Source of the DNA: Fremontodendron californicum
Lineage: Eukaryota; Streptophyta; Magnoliopsida; Malvales; Malvaceae
Direction: 5' to 3'
NCBI GenBank assembly: GCA_030761205.1
Contig: JAULJL010000028.1
Location: forward strand, 21,255,001-21,319,000
Length of the DNA: 64,000 bases
Of this stretch, positions 33,387-45,809 are shown piece after piece. The notes under the pieces are model-generated. The model was given only the letters and a program-made list of their open reading frames with translations. It did not search any database and was not told where the DNA came from. The translations under genes and the position numbers were made by a program. The stretch's first letter is position 1, and every line of letters starts with the position of its first letter.

Positions 33387-35126
33387 ATTAAGGTACAACA
33401 AAAAATAAAAAAGTTTCTCTAATGGCTGTGAATTCTACATAATTAGAGTCGGCATAACCAATACTCTTGAAGAAAATGCTTCAAATAACATCTAACATCA
33501 ATCCATTAAAAATGATTAATCAAATTATCAATTATTGTATTTAATGAAATGTTATTATTATAAATAATATATTAATTAAATTTTTAAAAAAATCTAAAAA
33601 CACTCGCTCATATATTATAACGGTAAATTTTAAAGCAACGGAAATTTTAACTTTTTTGGCATTGACATTATCAATTTGCTACATCAATTTTTTCAAGTGC
33701 TGGATTAAAGGCAGACATGATAATGTCAATATAAAGTTGTATTGTATGACATCAAATCTGCCCTCTCAAACGGCATGAGATAGTTTAGACTGTTAGAAAA
33801 AATTTGAGTTGAAAAAAATTTGGATTAAAAAATATGATAAAAAATTGTGATTTAAAAATTTTTAAGTGTTTAGCATTGCTGTAAAAAAGTGTTATAAGAA
33901 ATTGAAATGTAAAAAAAAAATGTTTAAAATAATAAAAATGTAGAGATGTGAGGATAATAAAATTATTTTATTCAAAAGCCTGCTTTTAAAGCCCAAAAAC
34001 TATATTTTTTAGCTCTTTCGTTTGACTTTTCAAATCATGATTTCAACAGCAGAAGCCAAATTTTTTTATCTGTTTAGCATTATGTTTGTGATGAAAAATA
34101 ACTTTTGACCTCAAAAACTGTAACAGAAATAATGCTAAATAAGACCTAAGTATCATTCATATGCTTAATAAACAAGTAAAAAGTAAAGGAGGTTTAATTG
34201 CAATAGTTACTCAATACTATCAAAAAATAATTTCATTGATAAAAGGTGATAGTTTTGCTCTAACAAGAAAGATTGAATCTATCTATTTTTTTATATTTTA
34301 ATATATATATATATCAATTTAATATGTTTTTTTTATAGTTTTGAGTAGATGCATTTAAATTGAATAAAAATAATTACACTACTGGCCTACAATACAGGTG
34401 TCTATAAACACATCAAAGATAGTTGTTATTTTAGAAAAAAGAATTGCATTTAATACACTAAATTATGATGGGTGAATGAAAAAAATAGTAAAAAAATAAG
34501 TTTTATTAAAATTATTTAATAGGTAGTTTATAAGTATGGGTATTTTTATAAAATAAAAAAAAAAGTTGATAGTTTTAAAGAAAAAAGTTGGTAAATTTTT
34601 TTTAAAATAAAAATCATATAAAAGTTAAAAAGTCATCAATACTCTTATTATATTTTTAATATAATAATTTATTTGATCTTTTTGTAATTTCTTAAACTGA
34701 GTTGGTGTCACTTGACTCGTGACATCAACTCAACCTCTCCCTTTATATATAATATAAATTACTTTCACTAAATTCAAGAAAAAAATGCATTAATTGCATA
34801 TTTATTTTTATTACATATTTATTTTTATAAATATCACTTAAATCTGTGCTACAAGATACTGATTAACATTTTTTTTATAAATCAAAAGTAGTTTTATTAA
34901 TAGGGTTGTTAACAAGTGCTTTTAGGACACTCTTTAAAGTTAGTTAATATATTGTTTATAGAAAAAATATTATATAAATGCAGTATTTGACAATTTTATT
35001 AATCATTTTTAATATATTGAATAAAAATATTATTATATATAATAACGTTAAAGAGTAATATCTTTAAGATTGACATGTAAAAAGTAGAGATCATGGCATT
35101 TTTGGAATATAAGAATCATTCACTCT
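33387..35126. other. AT-rich intergenic stretch
   Basis: No gene is seen. 33490-33610 and 34905-35060 carry remnants of the MITE with ends like CTAACGAGTGTCC. 34690-34730 contains ACTGAGTTGGTGTCACTTGA, whose inverted match is at 48875-48912. Confidence 0.45.
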
Positions 35127-35986
35127 TAGGGATGGCAAAAAATCCCAAACCCGTTGGGTCCTGACCCGACCTTATAGGGGCGGATTTTTTTTTTTTTTTG
35201 AAAATTGTGTACGGGACGGGGCGGGTTGGGGTTTTTTAAAAAAACTATCGTGGTCGGGTCGGGATCGGTTTTAAGAGAAACCCACACCGACCCACCCCGA
35301 TATTTTTACCAAAATACCCTTAGTGATTTTATATTATTTTTTATATTTCTTTTTAAGAGTTATTATGTTACAACTTTCTATCTATTTTATTTGTTTAGTG
35401 CTGCGGTCTTTCTTTCTTCCACAACCCCCCTACCAGTACCAGTTACAGCCTCCATTTCTTCTACAACTCTTCCTTCTTAAAATTTCCTATTTTTTTCAAG
35501 TGAATCTTACTCAGCAATGGCTACTTAGTTTATTTCTTTATATTATTCTTCCTTTTCCCCCAAATCCCTAATTTATTTCTTTTTCTTTGAATTATTAGCA
35601 GTCCCATGCCTTGTTAAAGAGAGCCATGGCCCACGTGAAACAACCACAATCCTGCAAAATGATAAAGATTTGATTTATACAGCCCTGGTGGCCTTGCTCT
35701 TATAGAGTTTTTCCAATACAGTAATATTCTTTTCGAGTGCAATACAGTAATATAGTTGTTTAACAGTATCCATAACAAGAAAAAATAGCTCCGAAATTCA
35801 AATCAGTGAAAGATGTAAATTTTTCGGGGCGGTTCGGAGTCGGGGAAATCTTTTCGGGGTCGGAGGTTAAATTCTTAAATATTTTCGGATTCGGGGCAGG
35901 TATCGGGTATAACCTATGAAGTTCGGGTCGGGGTCGGGATCGAGGCAAGCAAAAAACCGTCCCGCCTGGCCCATTTACCATCCCTA
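35127..35986. mobile_element. hAT-like non-autonomous element, 860 bp
   Basis: Ends TAGGGATGGCAAA and TTTACCATCCCTA, the hAT terminal type; the flanks TTCACTCT (35119-35126) and CTCACTCT (35987-35994) match at 7 of 8. The ends are rich in GGGTCGGG-type words in inverted arrangement. The middle (35320-35760) is more complex and CT-rich. ORFs of 82-91 codons there show no transposase features. Confidence 0.8.
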
Positions 35987-37189
35987 CTCACTCTAAAACC
36001 ATGTTAGTGATTAGGGAAGGATCAACAAATATATAAAGAGGAGAGATCCATTTACATTATTGTAAAATTAAATTAATTATACACATTTTTTAAATTTTTT
36101 ATACGATTTATATTTTAACAAACCGATTATTGGATTTAACAATATAATTGTACTTCGCATGATAAGTATAATTATATTGTTAAATTCAATAATCAATTTA
36201 TTAAAATATAAACAGTATAAAAAAAATTAAATTAAATTAAATAAAATTAATTTAATTTTATATTAATATAAATGAATCCCTTTATATATACACAAAAGAG
36301 AGCAGTGCTTTTTTCTTTCTTATATGATCTCAAACTGAGATTTTTGGTCATCACAGATCAAGCACCTAGATTTTTTTTCCTTATATGTAATCATAGTTGA
36401 TTTTTATAAATTAAAAAAAAAAAAGAAAAAAAAAGTATTATTGAATGACAGCTATTAATTATATTTATTTTCTGTTAATTTTGAATTATTATATATTATA
36501 AACAGTATTATCTCCCCTAATTTGTTCCATATATAACGTGTTAATGCATTGAAATTTCTTTTTTTTTTTTTAAAAAAAAAAAACTTTGCAATTTATATAT
36601 ATATATTTTTTACTTTTAGGAACTAACTATTTTTCTAGTCGTTTTCCCATGCATGTATAACATGCAACATTAATTATTATTTTATTGATTTTTTTTAAGT
36701 AGCTTTTATAATATACCCAAAGAATTTTATAGCCAGTAAAATTTGACAGCTAATATGCCTATATGGTTAACTTGATTTTTTTGGGCCCGCTTCTATGTTA
36801 TATTGATATCTCATTAATTTCTCTTATCAATTTGATTGTGAAATCCATTTTTGTGCTCAGTTCAAGTTGTTCAATCATGGTCCCTACTGTTATGTATATG
36901 TATCATGTTATATATATATATATTACTAATATTGTAAATATAAATACAATAAAAATTATTAAATGTGTCAAAATCCTAAACATGAATACGATATGAATAT
37001 TAAACGTGTCATTTTAATCGTGTTTAAACATGTTATGTAGTATCTGAATCGTGTCCAAAATTATAAAATCTCATTCATGCAACTCTCTTCATGTTTATTG
37101 TCCCATGCAACTCTCTCTCTCTCAAATGTGAACTTTTGCTAAGCATGCATTGAAGTTAAACTCCAACAAAACCCAAAATTAGGTGTGAT
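35987..37189. other. AT-rich intergenic stretch
   Basis: No gene is seen. 36945-37060 is a short CGTGTC-family remnant, and 37090-37125 has a CT-rich microsatellite-like tract. Confidence 0.45.
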
Positions 37190-37614
37190 TAGTAATGTAA
37201 TCGAATCGAGATCAAGTAGTAAGAAGTTCTAGCTCAACTCGAAATTCGCGGCTGAAAACTCAGCTCGAACTCGATCGAGTTTCATTTTTAAAACTTAAGC
37301 TCAATTCGAGATAAGAATCGAATTGCTCGAGCTCGCTTGATTAGGCTCGTTTACATAGTAAAATACAAGTTCGATTCTCATACTTGACTTCAAACTCAAT
37401 TATTTGTACTTTAGTTCGAGTTTGAATTGAGTTTTTTTCAATACTAATGAAAAATAAAAAAAAAAGCTCGATTAGGTTCGTGCGCTACTCGAGTCGGACA
37501 TTAAGATACTCGACTTGCTTGATAGCTTGAGTTCGACAATGACCAAATCGAATTTGAGTTTTTTCAAACCAAACTCAAATAGCTTGCGAGTATAAATATC
37601 TCGTTTACATCCTA
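37190..37614. mobile_element. hAT-like MITE, GAGCTC-rich family
   Basis: 425 bp from TAGTAATGTAATCGAATCG to CTCGTTTACATCCTA, with an interior of 'ctcgagctc'-type words. The flanks AGGTGTGAT and GAGGTGAAT are only loosely alike, so the duplication is degraded. Confidence 0.65.
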
Positions 37615-37810
37615 GAGGTGAATGAAAAAAAAAAAAAAAGTGCCAATAAATCTCTTAAAATATCTTCACTATATACAAAATATTATGTTCTCAAACTTTG
37701 TTTGGAGCCAATCACTATTGCCTCTTAAATTTTCATTTAAAAAGGCTCCTCAGTACAGGAAGAAAGCACTCCACTCCATGCTTGCATCACCATCACCAAT
37801 TAAATTGTGG

Positions 37811-37814
<4 letters not shown>

Positions 37815-37853
<39 letters not shown>

Positions 37854-39511
37854 CTACACAGACACCTCACAAATTGACACTTGATTTTTTTTTTTTTAGG
37901 TGGAAAGGAAAGAGAAAAAAAAAAAAAAAAGAAAGAGAAAGAAAGGGAAAAAAATTTGTTTGTTTGTATTCGAGTTTTTTTGTGTGTTTAAAGTAATATA
38001 AATTTATATAAATTTTTACTCGTTAATAATTTATTTTATATATATTTTGACACGTTTGTGTATTCTTATAGTGTTCATGTTATTTTTCGTTTGTGTTTTA
38101 ATTTTTTTTATGTTGTGTTCGTGTCGTGTCTCAATTTATTTTATATTTTGTATATTTTGTCATTATGATTCAATTTTAAAAAAAATTGTGTGTTCGTGTC
38201 GTATCTTAATTCATGACATATTTTGCATAATTTGTTATAGTGATTCAATTTAGAGAAAATTTATGTGTTCGTGATGTGTTCGTGTTATTTTTTGTGTTTA
38301 AAATAATATAAAATTATATAAATTTTTATACGTCAAAAATTCGTTTTATATAGATTTTGACACGTTTGTGTATTCGTGTCGTGTTCATGTTATTTTTTGT
38401 GTCGTGTCGTATTTAAATTATTTTTTAATGTTGTGTTTGTGTTGTATCTCAATTCATCACATAATTTACATAATTTGTCATAATAATTTGATTTTAACTC
38501 TAAATTTATTTCTTACGATATTAAAACATAAAAAATATTTAAATAAATAATAATTATTTAATATGATTTAACTTATATATAGTCATAATTATTAATTTAA
38601 TTAAAATTTTATAAATATTAAAAAAAAACTTCCAACGAAAAGGGAAAAGAATTCTATTATATATATATATTTAACTACACAAATTCCTTGGGTTTTGACA
38701 CTTGGCAACTTTTTTTGTTATGAGAGGAAAGAAATAAAAGAAAAAAAAAATGAGAAAGAGGAAAGAAAAGAAAAAAAATTAGAATATTTTGTGTGTTTGT
38801 GTTATTTTTTTTGTGTGTTTAAAGTATTATAAATTTATATAATTTTTTACACGTTAATAATCCGTTTTATGTATATTTTTATATTTTGACACGGTCGTGT
38901 ATTCGTGTAGCATCCATGTTATTTTTCGTGTTATGTTTTAATTGTTTTTTCAATGTTGTGTTCGTATCTTGTATCAATTTATTTCATATTTTGCATAGTT
39001 TGTCACTCTGATTTAATTTTTAAAAAAAAAATTGTGTGTTCGTGTCGTGTCTCAATTTATGACATATTTTGCATAATTTGATATAGTGATTTAATTTAGA
39101 AAAAAAATTTGTATGTTCGTGATGTGTTTGTGTTCGTGTTTTTTTTTTGTTCAAAGTATTATAAATTTATATAATATTTTACACGTTAATAATTCATTTT
39201 ATATAAATTTTGACGTGTTCGTGTATTCGTGTCGTGTTCATGTTATTTTTCATGTAGTGTAGTGTTTTAATTATTTTTTCATGGTGTGTTTGTGTCGTGT
39301 CTCAATTTATCCCATATTTTGCATATTTTATCATAGTGATTCAATTTTAACTCTAATTCATTTACATACGATATGAAAACATAAAAAATTATTTAAATAA
39401 ATGATAATTATTTAATATGATTCAACTTAAATTTATTTTTAATTATTAATTTAATTAAAATTTTATAAATATTAAAAAAAGTCTTCCAACGAAGCGAGAG
39501 AAAAATTTTAG

Positions 39512-39541
<30 letters not shown>
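37815..39541. repeat. Diverged tandem duplication, unit ~820 bp
   Basis: Two units, about 37815-38655 and 38656-39541. Both follow an (AT)n tract, then TAACTACACA (37851, 38672), an A/G-rich tract, several blocks containing 'cgtgtcgtgt' and 'tttgcat', and end near CTTCCAACGAA (38628, 39483) followed by another (AT)n tract. The blocks are related to the CGTGTCGTG MITE family. No coding content. Confidence 0.7.
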
Positions 39542-39543
<2 letters not shown>

Positions 39544-39825
39544 TCTTGTTTCCCTGATATAAAAGTAACATAGAACTATATAAACAGACTATGAATCATA
39601 TTTCTTTACCAGGGAGAAGATCCTATAAATTAGATCTAATAATCCGTGTATTTATATCGTATTCGTATTATTTTCATATATCATAATCAGGTTTGAGGTA
39701 TTATATATTTATATAAACTTCGGCACATTAATAATTCGTTTTATATAGATTTTAATATATTCGTATATTCATATCGTCTTCATATAATTTTTTTATTTTT
39801 TATTTTAATTATTTTTACCCGACGA

Positions 39826-39980
39826 AGAGTAATAATTTGTGTACTAATACCTACATATAGCCTAGAAAGAAAGAAGTCAGAGTAATAAGTTGTGTACTAG
39901 ACCTACATAAATAAGCAGCGAATCATAGCCTAGAAAAAACCCAACCCAGAGTAATAAGTTGTGTACTAGACCTGGTGAGA
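39826..39980. repeat. Cluster of ~55-bp repeats containing TGTGTACTAGACCTACATA
   Basis: Three imperfect copies of a unit running 'gtaataagttgtgtactaga' and then through 'aagcagcgaatcatagcc'. More copies occur at about 42604-42652 and 43030-43145 in the same orientation. The function is unknown. Confidence 0.65.
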
Positions 39981-40039
39981 ACTATAAATCGAATTTTTTC
40001 GATTAGAATCATCATAAGAACAATTTACTTTATTATTAT

Positions 40040-42380
40040 TAGATCAAATTTGTTAATTTGTAATCTTTGATTTTTTCATGTCAGCTTACATATAGAATTG
40101 ATAACCTGTACTGCAGGTATATATTGAACTGAAGCAAGGTAAACTTTTAATTTGTCTTTTTTTTTTCCTATCAATTCTGCAAGGTTGTTAATGTTGTCAG
40201 ATTTATATTATTGACAATATTATTATTATTTGTCAACTTATTATTATTATTATTCTTGTTATTATATTATTATTAAATTCATTATTTGTTAAATGCTTAT
40301 AATTATCATTATAATATTATTTTTATAATTATTATTATTATATAATAATTAATATTATTATTATTTTTACGTATCTTATTAATATATTATTATTATTAGA
40401 TTCATATTATTATTAATTGAAATTGATCATAATTTATTATATTTATATAAAGGATCCGCTTAACCAATGCCTATAAGCACCACTTAAAGATTATTTATTT
40501 ACTATTTCAAGAAATTTTTTTACATTTAATACATTATTTTTACTAAATTCAAGAAAAAATAATACATTTATTACACTTTTCTTTCTATAAATAACATCTT
40601 AACTAGTGTCACTAGACACTAGTTAACATTTCCCTTATATAAATAGTAATTGAAAATTAAAATTATTCAGTACTTGTGCAATTGAATATGCACTTAATGT
40701 TATTAAATTTATATAAGTAATAATTGAAATTGATTATTATACAATTAAATGTGCATACAATAATTAATGCATTATTATTTGCTTGTGTTTTTTCCCTTTC
40801 TTGTTTGGGCTTGATTCAATTTGATTGTGCCTACCAACTTATTGATTTTGGTTTAAATTGCGCATAAAAAATTTATCACAGATTAATTGGTGAAAAACCC
40901 TTTGAACCGTTCATAGTAAATAACAAAAAAAAAAAAAAAATTGAGACAACAAAAAAGATGCCAATTGAAAGTTTAGAGAAACTATTTTTTGAAAGCAAAC
41001 TACAATTGCCTTTTTACAGATACCAAGTGTAGTTAGTAAAGAAAACCACTTTAAACTTTTTGGCTTGTTGAGAAATGCAAGTAAACATGGTGTTAATTTT
41101 GCAGTGTACTATATGCATTCCACATTGATGAACCACACAATCCTGTAATTAGAATTTTCAAAACTATGGAAGACTAATATCTGTCGGATCGGGAGTGTAA
41201 TGGTAAAACCCTCACAACATTGGAGACTCTCAGGATTCGAACCTTGGTTCTCATCTAAGAAGTTGGAGCCACTAACCACTCTAACCAATCAAATATTGGT
41301 TCTAACACGACTTTACAAACTTGAATCAGAGGCTTTAAAATATCGGTTAAGACCAAAATGTGTCCATGTGCATGTTAAGATTAATTTGATCAAATTCAAC
41401 CAAATTGATAAAATTCAACTTAATTAAACTTGACACGGTAAGCTTGTGTTCATGTGCATGTTAAGATCGGTTTATATATGTAAAAGGCTAAACGTTCAAC
41501 CAAGTTTTTATTTATATAATATATTAGTTTTATATTTAAATGTATTATATAATTTATATCATATAAAAAATAAATATATATAATATTATAATGTAAACAT
41601 TTAAAAATATGTTAATTTATCCATATTTTATAACATAATAAAAAAAAGATAAAATTACTAAAAAGTTAAATAAAAATAACATATTTATTTAAATTTTTTA
41701 GAAAAAAATAATATGGACGGACCTAAACGGATTTGGACTACCCATTTACAAATATGAACGAGTTTGAGCAAAATTTGAGACCTATATTTCGAGCCGGGCC
41801 GGGCTTGAAAAAATATATATGATGTTGATACCATATTTAGATCTAGCTTTAACCCGACCTGACTCGGCCTATGAACACCTCTATGTACAAGTAATGATCA
41901 AATATTTCAATTACTAATATGAATCTAATAACATTAAGTGCACATTCAATTGTACAAGTAATGATCAATTTCAATTTTAATTATTACTTATATGAATCTA
42001 ATAACATTAAGTGCATATTCAATTTTACAAATAATGAATAATTACTATTTATATAAATATAATAACATTAAGTGCACATTCAATTGTACAAATTATGATC
42101 AATTTTAATTAGTAGTTATATGAATATAATAATAATAATATATTAATAAAATGCGTACAAATAATAATAATATTATTAATTATATAATAATAAAATTATG
42201 ATGATAATAATAATTATAAGCATTTAACAAATAATAAATTTAATATAATAATAAAAATAATAAAGCCGACATATAATAATAATACAGATTGCAGTAGTAA
42301 GTTACCGATTTTATATATAGGCTGACATGGAAAGATCAAAGGTTACAAATTAATAAGTTGTATCTAATGGTGATAAAGCA
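40040..42380. repeat. Large imperfect inverted repeat with ~1.1 kb spacer
   Basis: The left arm (about 40040-40770) and right arm (about 41880-42380) are inverted relative to each other. They share 'ttaatttgtaa', 'catgtcagc', runs of ATT/AAT triplets and several copies of 'aacattaagtgca' or its complement. The spacer contains a SINE-like sequence and AT-rich DNA. Possibly an old transposon; the ends are not defined. Confidence 0.55.
41184..41310 (-). mobile_element. Possible tRNA-derived SINE fragment
   Basis: On the reverse strand the sequence reads TGGTTAGAGTGGTTAGTGG, loosely like a polymerase III A box, and about 43 bases later GGTTCGAATCC, a perfect B box. That spacing fits a tRNA-type promoter, but the whole does not fold as an intact tRNA, so a SINE fragment is more likely. 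Confidence 0.35.
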
Positions 42381-42861
42381 AGTGGTTTTCATAGAAAAAA
42401 TTTTCACCATTCGACCTACATAAAATAAGCAACGATTAATAGTTATATTGTTCTGATTTTTTATTTTTTTAAAAATATTGATATTCGATATTAGTTTTCA
42501 ACGCATATCTGAATACGGGTATTGAGATATGACCTTTTATGAATCTTTCAAATATATGAAAAAACTTTTAAAAAATTAAACATAAATTAATAACCTAAAA
42601 ACAAAGAGGTCAGAGTAATAAGTTGTGTACTAGACCTACATAAATAAGCCTACGTGTCGAACTGACAGTAATAAGTACTAGAGTGTTCAAATTATAACGT
42701 CCTGTGGCTGCAATACATCTCAGAGCATAAAGCTGAGTCTATGTTCTTATTCTGATGCATACAGGACCAGAAGGCTACGTGACTGTATGTACACCCCTGA
42801 ATGCAGCAGGGAAAGAAGAAAATGTTAAAAAAATTGATGAAAGAGAGAAGAATCTAAAAAG

Positions 42862-43030
42862 TAGATCTAACAATTCTTATATATTTTCACATAAATTTTA
42901 ATAAATTAATAATTTATATTATATAAATTTTGATATATTTATATAATTATATTTTATGATTTTTTTCATATCGTATCATATTTTATATCGTATTTTATTT
43001 TTTTTATAATGTTTAAAATTACTAAATCTA
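42862..43030. mobile_element. hAT-like MITE, CGTGTCGTG family (diverged)
   Basis: Ends TAGATCTAACAATTC and ATTACTAAATCTA; the flanks CTAAAAAG (42854-42861) and TTAGAAAG (43031-43038) match at 6 of 8. Confidence 0.6.
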
Positions 43031-43334
43031 TTAGAAAGAATCAAGAGTAATATGTAAGGTACTAGACCTACATAAAATAGGCAACGGTTAATAGCCTAGA
43101 AAGAGGTTGTGTACTAGACCTACATAATTAAGCAATGAATCATGTTTCTCATGCAATTCATACGAGACTGCATGTAACCCTGAAATATTTACTCAAAATA
43201 TTAAATTGATGAAAGAGACATTTTTCTAAAAACATACAAACTCAACCAAATTCAAAGTAATTTACTCTTATTTTATATCTAGATTATTACATGAGTGAAA
43301 GAAAATTTATAAGAATGACTAGATTAGATGCAAT

Positions 43335-43524
43335 CTATATTGTTAAAACTCTTCATTTTTTTTTAAAATATTCGTATCCGACATCCGTGTTTGTGACGCA
43401 TATTCAGATATGGGTAAGGAGATATGATCTTCCAAATACATGAAAAAACTTGAAAAAAATTAAATATATTTATATCAGACACGTACACGTATCCAACACT
43501 CATACTCGAGTCCGAGTAATATAG
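43335..43524 (-). mobile_element. hAT-like MITE, CTATGTTAC family
   Basis: 190 bp from CTATATTGTTAAAACTC to GAGTAATATAG, with a perfect 8-bp duplication GATGCAAT at 43327-43334 and 43525-43532. Confidence 0.85.
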
Positions 43525-43532
43525 GATGCAAT

Positions 43533-43986
43533 AGCTTTGCTTGAACATGGATTCTCTATCAAATTCTCTAACTAATACATGAGAAATGAAAAATTGGTGC
43601 CAACTTACAAAAAGAATCATGTAGCATGCACATAGACCAAATAAATTAGAAGCATCGGTAAGTTTACACCATTGTAAGGAATTTTCACTTAGCATCATAA
43701 AGAATCACATGCGTTCTTTTGTTAGGTTCATATTTCAAGGTCTGGAACTACATCTTATATAAATTCTTCTCACTCCCATTTTCTAACTACAGATTGATGG
43801 GGAATTCATAATTGTTCTCTACTAGCAGGAAGCAAGGCACACCCACTCTCAGCAGTAAGGTTTACTATCTGCATGTGTGGACTTTTTAACCTTCTGGAAC
43901 ATGCAGGCAATGGCAATTTAGGATTTTATTCAGATTGAGCAAATTGCAAAAAATAATAAGCCAACCCTGTCATAGGAATTGAATAG
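43533..43986. other. More complex unique sequence, no recognised gene
   Basis: This stretch is less AT-biased than its surroundings and is not covered by any repeat family I can define. No ORF shows a known domain. It could be the remains of a gene or an untranslated transcript. Confidence 0.35.
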
Positions 43987-43994
43987 GGGAGGAC

Positions 43995-44228
43995 TAGACC
44001 TGCTCACGGGCCGGGCCTTGGCAGGATATTTTATGTTCCGGCCCGGAACAGTGATTTTTATTATAATAATATTATTTTATTTAATTTTAATTATAAAAAA
44101 AATTATTTTTTTTATTCTAATGAACAGTGTTTCGGGCCTAAACGGGCTGGCTTGGGCTACCCAGGGCCGGGCCTGGGCAGAGGGGAAAAAATCGGGCCGC
44201 GGCCCGGCCCGGCCCATGACCACCTCTA
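43995..44228. mobile_element. hAT-like MITE, TAGAYCTGCTCA family
   Basis: 234 bp from TAGACCTGCTCACGGGCC to CCATGACCACCTCTA, with a perfect 8-bp duplication GGGAGGAC at 43987-43994 and 44229-44236. One of the best-preserved copies. Confidence 0.9.
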
Positions 44229-44382
44229 GGGAGGACAAACAAGCAAGCATTTTGTGACTCGATAATTGCTGAAGTCTTGAAGGTGGTAAAGATTTCTGTT
44301 AATCCAATATTGCAACAACTTATATCATCTAACATAGGCCCATACTGAGCCTACTATCTCACACCATGTATCTCATTATACT

Positions 44383-44918
44383 GGTCAAAGTATTTAAGAA
44401 GTCTCTGTATTATACCATCTAGTATAAATTAGTCTCTCTATTATAAAATTAGATAATTTAATCCTTGTACTTTTAAAATTGAAACAAAAATGTAAAATCA
44501 CTGACTAGTGTAATAGAAACTGTTAAAAAAGATGACTTGGCATTTAACCTTGGGTTTATTTGATGACGTGGATGTCAAATTCTTACGTGACACCAATAAA
44601 ATATATTATTTTAAGCTGATGTGGACAAAATAACAAACTAAGTTGGCAAAAATGCCACATCAAATTATTTTTGCCAACTTAATTTGTTATTTTATTCTCG
44701 TCAGCTTAAAATAATATATTTTATTAGTTCCACATCATCAAATAAACACAAGGTTAAATACTACGTCAGTTTTTTTAACAGTTTTTATTACACTAGTTAG
44801 TGATTTTACCTTTTTGCTTTAATTTTAAAAGTACGGAGATTAAATTACTCAGTTTTATAATAAAGAGACTAATTTGAATTAAATGATATAATACAGAGAC
44901 TTTTCAGATAGTTTGACC
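44383..44918. mobile_element. Mutator-like MITE forming a long near-perfect hairpin
   Basis: About 536 bp in which nearly the whole left half is the reverse complement of the right half (ends GGTCAAAGTATTTAAGAAG and CTTTTCAGATAGTTTGACC, centre near 44655). The flanks CATTATACT and CATTATTAT are a partly matching 9-bp duplication. The second copy at 54181-54697 has a perfect one. Confidence 0.8.
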
Positions 44919-44939
44919 CATTATTATTGTTGTCTTTCT

Positions 44940-45809
44940 CAATAGGTAACGGGTGCTGACCATAATTCTAATACAATACAGTAACATCATAAGATTAGTT
45001 AGTATCAAAGTAGCCGAGTCAAAGAACATCAGTTGCTTAGCAATGATTATGGATTGTACGATGGACTATTTATATTGTGCATAGCTTCAATGATTCCTTT
45101 TAAAAGAGATGGAGAGGACAATAGGGGAAAAAAAAAAAGCTATATAACTTATAACAAATGGAACTTCAAACTTAAACTTACTTGGATAAATAACGATTCT
45201 ACAACTTCAACGCACCGCAACCCTAACGACAAATTATAAGAAAATCTCCTTAAAATGAGTTTTTTTTAAGTTTTATTACGTATGTAATTTATCATATTTA
45301 TATGTAATTTGTATCATGTTTATATGTAAAAAAAAATTACATATGTAAAAAATGTTTACACTATTTAAAAAATTACATAAATATATGATATATTTATCAT
45401 ATTTATATGTAATTTGTCATGTATATATGTAATTTGTCATATTTATATGTAAAAAAAAATTACATATAAATATGACAACTTTATGTAATTTGTCATGTTT
45501 ATATGTAATGAAGCTTATTTTAAGCCCACCCTAAGGAGCTTACTCTAGAACTCTCCGATATGTTTTGAGATATCATAGCCTAATACCTAAGTGAAATTTA
45601 GGTATGGAACTATAGGTATTTTGTTTGTTTATTTTTTATTTGTCTTTTTCATTGTGATTTTTTTAGTTATCTAATTAAGCCTTAAAGGTAAAAACAATAC
45701 CTTTAAGGCTTAATTGAGGTTGGTGTGCTATGGCTGATAATGACGAAATGAATGAGGCAAGGACAATGGTTGTAGCAAGTTTTCTCAAAGATTAAGGATG
45801 ACATACAAC
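44940..45809. other. Intergenic stretch with short repeats and a perfect hairpin
   Basis: 45260-45510 has repeated 'tttatatgtaatttgtcat' words. 45673-45715 is an 18-bp perfect inverted repeat with a 7-base loop. A 68-codon ORF (45033-45239) has no known domain. Confidence 0.5.
45673..45715. other. 18-bp perfect hairpin with 7-base loop
   Basis: The arms 45673-45690 (AATTAAGCCTTAAAGGTA) and 45698-45715 are exact reverse complements around AAAACAA. It could be a stem-loop in either transcript orientation; no T run marks it as a terminator, and plant polymerase II does not use such terminators. Confidence 0.6.

Noticed and set aside
35127..35986. Protein-coding gene in the middle of the 860-bp element
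   Set aside because: The two ORFs are short, overlap in different frames and are rich in Phe/Leu/Ser from CT-rich DNA.
37815..39541. CRISPR-like or satellite array
   Set aside because: The repeats are long, diverged and without regular spacers; a eukaryotic tandem duplication explains them.
41184..41310. Intact tRNA gene on the reverse strand
   Set aside because: There is a good B box, but no convincing acceptor stem or anticodon arm; treated as a possible SINE fragment.
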